In this document: positions 7,723 through 9,090 of the stretch, piece by piece
Layout: each line of letters begins with the position of its first letter
How positions within the stretch are numbered: the stretch's first letter is position 1
Source: Methyloprofundus sp.
Lineage (GTDB): Bacteria; Pseudomonadota; Gammaproteobacteria; Methylococcales; Methylomonadaceae
Reading direction: 5' to 3'
Assembly: GCA_030619185.1 (NCBI GenBank)
Contig: JAUXBW010000078.1
Location: forward strand, 1-9,090
DNA length: 9,090 nucleotides
Made by a program: the position numbers and the translations under genes
Notes under the pieces: model-generated
Database searches by the model: none
Told to the model about the DNA's origin: nothing
What the model saw: only the letters and a program-made list of their open reading frames with translations

Positions 7723-7823
7723 GGTCATTCCTGCATGCTTTTAGCTGGGGTCTCGTGAATTAGGCAAAGATTCCCGATAAAGCTTGTACCCACGCTTGAC
7801 TGGGGTAGACTTCGGAAACGACC
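7723..7823. repeat. Palindromic repeat family R1, copy 3 (inverted, diverged)
   Basis: In opposite orientation to copy 1. Positions 7724-7745 match the reverse complement of 1948-1969 without mismatch (22 bases), and 7769-7781 match the reverse complement of 1920-1932 (13 bases). The TAGACTTCGG segment near the right end also resembles the copy 1 left end. The terminal repeats are now imperfect (GGTCATTCC against GGAAACGACC), and about 30 extra bases sit in the middle, so this is an older or rearranged copy. It lies between the divergent glnK and SulP promoters. Confidence 0.75.
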
Positions 7824-7891
7824 ACCCTTAACTCACTGACACTTAATGATTACCCCACTAAGACTGAGAGTTATACATCATCAGGAATTAA

Positions 7892-7897
7892 TATAAT
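7892..7897 (+). promoter_or_regulatory. Candidate -10 box for the SulP transporter gene
   Basis: A perfect TATAAT placed 42 bases before the SulP start codon, giving a leader of roughly 35 bases. The sequence 15-18 bases upstream (around GAGTTATAC, 7868-7876) is a poor -35 match. The placement is sensible for the gene, but the segment is AT-rich. Confidence 0.35.
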
Positions 7898-7939
7898 TTA
7901 CATACCTTACAACTCCTTATCATTCTTCACAAGGTAGAC

Positions 7940-9090
7940 ATGCTCTTACTTTCAAAAAAACAAGACTGGCTTGGTAACATCAAAGGCGATGTCCTGGCCG
8001 GCACAGTCGTTGCACTCGCTCTTATTCCCGAAGCCATTGCATTCTCCATTATTGCCGGAGTAGATCCAAAGGTGGGCTTATATGCCTCTTTTTGTATTGC
8101 TGTCATTACCGCCTTTATTGGTGGCCGGCCAGGGATGATCAGCGCAGCTACGGGTGCCATGGCATTATTAATGGTAACTCTGGTTAAAGAGCATGGCTTG
8201 CAATACTTATTAGCCGCTACCCTGTTAACCGGGGTGTTACAGATTATTTCCGGTTATATAAAGCTAGGTAGCTTAATGAGCTTTGTCTCACGTTCGGTGG
8301 TCACCGGTTTCGTTAATGCTCTGGCGATTCTTATATTTATGGCTCAGCTGCCAGAACTGACCAATGTCAGCTGGCATGTTTATGCCATGACAGCCGCAGG
8401 ACTGGGTATTATTTATTTATTTCCCTATATCCCCTGGATAGGAAAATCCATTCCGTCTCCTCTGGTTTGCATAGTTGGCCTCACCCTTGTGTCAATTTAT
8501 CTTGGACTGGATATACGTACAGTAGGTGATATGGGCGACTTACCTGATACTCTACCGATCTTTTTATGGCCTGAAGTTCCTTTAACTTTTGAAACCCTAC
8601 AGATCATCTTCCCTTATGCTGCCGCTTTAGCTGTCGTAGGTATGCTTGAGTCCTTAATGACCGCTACGATTGTTGATGACTTAACCGATACTAGCAGCGA
8701 TAAAAACCGCGAATGCAAGGGACAGGGAATCGCTAATATTGGAGCTGGCCTATTAGGCGGCATGGCCGGCTGTGCCATGATCGGTCAGTCTGTTATCAAC
8801 ATAAAATCAGGCGGACGCGGACGATTGTCCACATTGGTAGCGGGTGTCTTTTTACTCATTATGGTGGTTTTCCTCAACGAGTGGCTTTCCTATATTCCAA
8901 TGGCAGCTTTAGTTGCCGTAATGATTATGGTTTCTATCGGAACCTTTAGCTGGGATTCCATCATCCATTTAAAATCACACCCACTCTCTGCCAATGTTGT
9001 CATGCTAATGACTGTCATAGTGGTGGTCTGGACACATAACCTGGCTTACGGTGTCTTTGTCGGGGTATTACTGGCATCATTATTCTTTGC
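7940..9090 (+). CDS. SulP-family inorganic anion transporter (3' end beyond window)
   Basis: The first 383 codons of a SulP (SLC26-like) membrane transporter; the frame is open to the last base. The N-terminus ([20 protein letters not shown], residues 17-36, then [12 protein letters not shown]) is the hallmark first-segment motif of the family. The ISAATGAMA stretch near residues 67-75 corresponds to the TM3 substrate region, and MLESLM (235-240) followed by N256-x-E258 and G263-x-x-N266 is the second-repeat signature. Family members carry sulfate, bicarbonate, dicarboxylates or other anions; the substrate cannot be told from sequence alone. The usual family ends with a cytoplasmic STAS domain, which would lie past the window, so its presence is unknown. 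ATG 7940 is supported by AAGG at 7931-7934. The gene is divergent from glnK-amtB, with 400 bases between them. Confidence 0.93.
   Translation, partial: MLLLSKKQDWLGNIKGDVLAGTVVALALIPEAIAFSIIAGVDPKVGLYASFCIAVITAFIGGRPGMISAATGAMALLMVTLVKEHGLQYLLAATLLTGVLQIISGYIKLGSLMSFVSRSVVTGFVNALAILIFMAQLPELTNVSWHVYAMTAAGLGIIYLFPYIPWIGKSIPSPLVCIVGLTLVSIYLGLDIRTVGDMGDLPDTLPIFLWPEVPLTFETLQIIFPYAAALAVVGMLESLMTATIVDDLTDTSSDKNRECKGQGIANIGAGLLGGMAGCAMIGQSVINIKSGGRGRLSTLVAGVFLLIMVVFLNEWLSYIPMAALVAVMIMVSIGTFSWDSIIHLKSHPLSANVVMLMTVIVVVWTHNLAYGVFVGVLLASLFF

Overview
The window looks like chromosomal DNA of an AT-rich gammaproteobacterium. Evidence for this is the set of protein families (a TauE/SafE-like membrane protein of the COG2836 type, a DUF748 giant envelope protein, a canonical GlnK-AmtB pair, a SulP transporter) and the small palindromic intergenic repeats of a kind common in free-living gammaproteobacteria. 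I cannot name a genus. There is no sign of phage, plasmid, transposase, CRISPR, tRNA or rRNA.

Layout. (1) 202-1838, plus strand: a two-gene unit in which a small polytopic TauE/SafE-like protein overlaps by 4 bases a sigma-54 enhancer-binding protein that has only the AAA+ and Fis-type HTH domains. (2) 1839-2013: a convergent gap holding a compact double-hairpin repeat. (3) 2014-5385, minus strand: a roughly 1120-residue DUF748/AsmA-like envelope protein with one N-terminal membrane anchor and an OmpA-like C-terminal region. (4) 5413-5888: a gap with no convincing gene, holding a degenerate copy of the first repeat and a second, different long hairpin repeat. (5) 5889-7539, minus strand: a glnK-amtB operon with all key ammonium-channel and PII residues in place. 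(6) 7540-7939: a divergent promoter region that carries a third, diverged and inverted copy of the first repeat. (7) 7940-9090, plus strand: the first 383 codons of a SulP-family anion transporter that runs off the window end.

How the genes work together. glnK-amtB is the only well-understood module: AmtB passes ammonium/ammonia across the inner membrane, and GlnK senses 2-oxoglutarate/ATP and glutamine-linked uridylylation and can plug AmtB. The other units look functionally independent. The regulator may serve the membrane protein it is translationally coupled to, but its input is not visible in the sequence.

I do not see a clearly new multi-gene system here. The most unusual structure lies between the genes: every gap of 170 bases or more between adjacent genes carries a member of one TCATTCC/GGAATGA-ended palindromic repeat family, and one gap also carries a hairpin element with two mutually exclusive folds. 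The sensorless sigma-54 activator coupled to the TauE/SafE-like gene is the most interesting protein-level observation.
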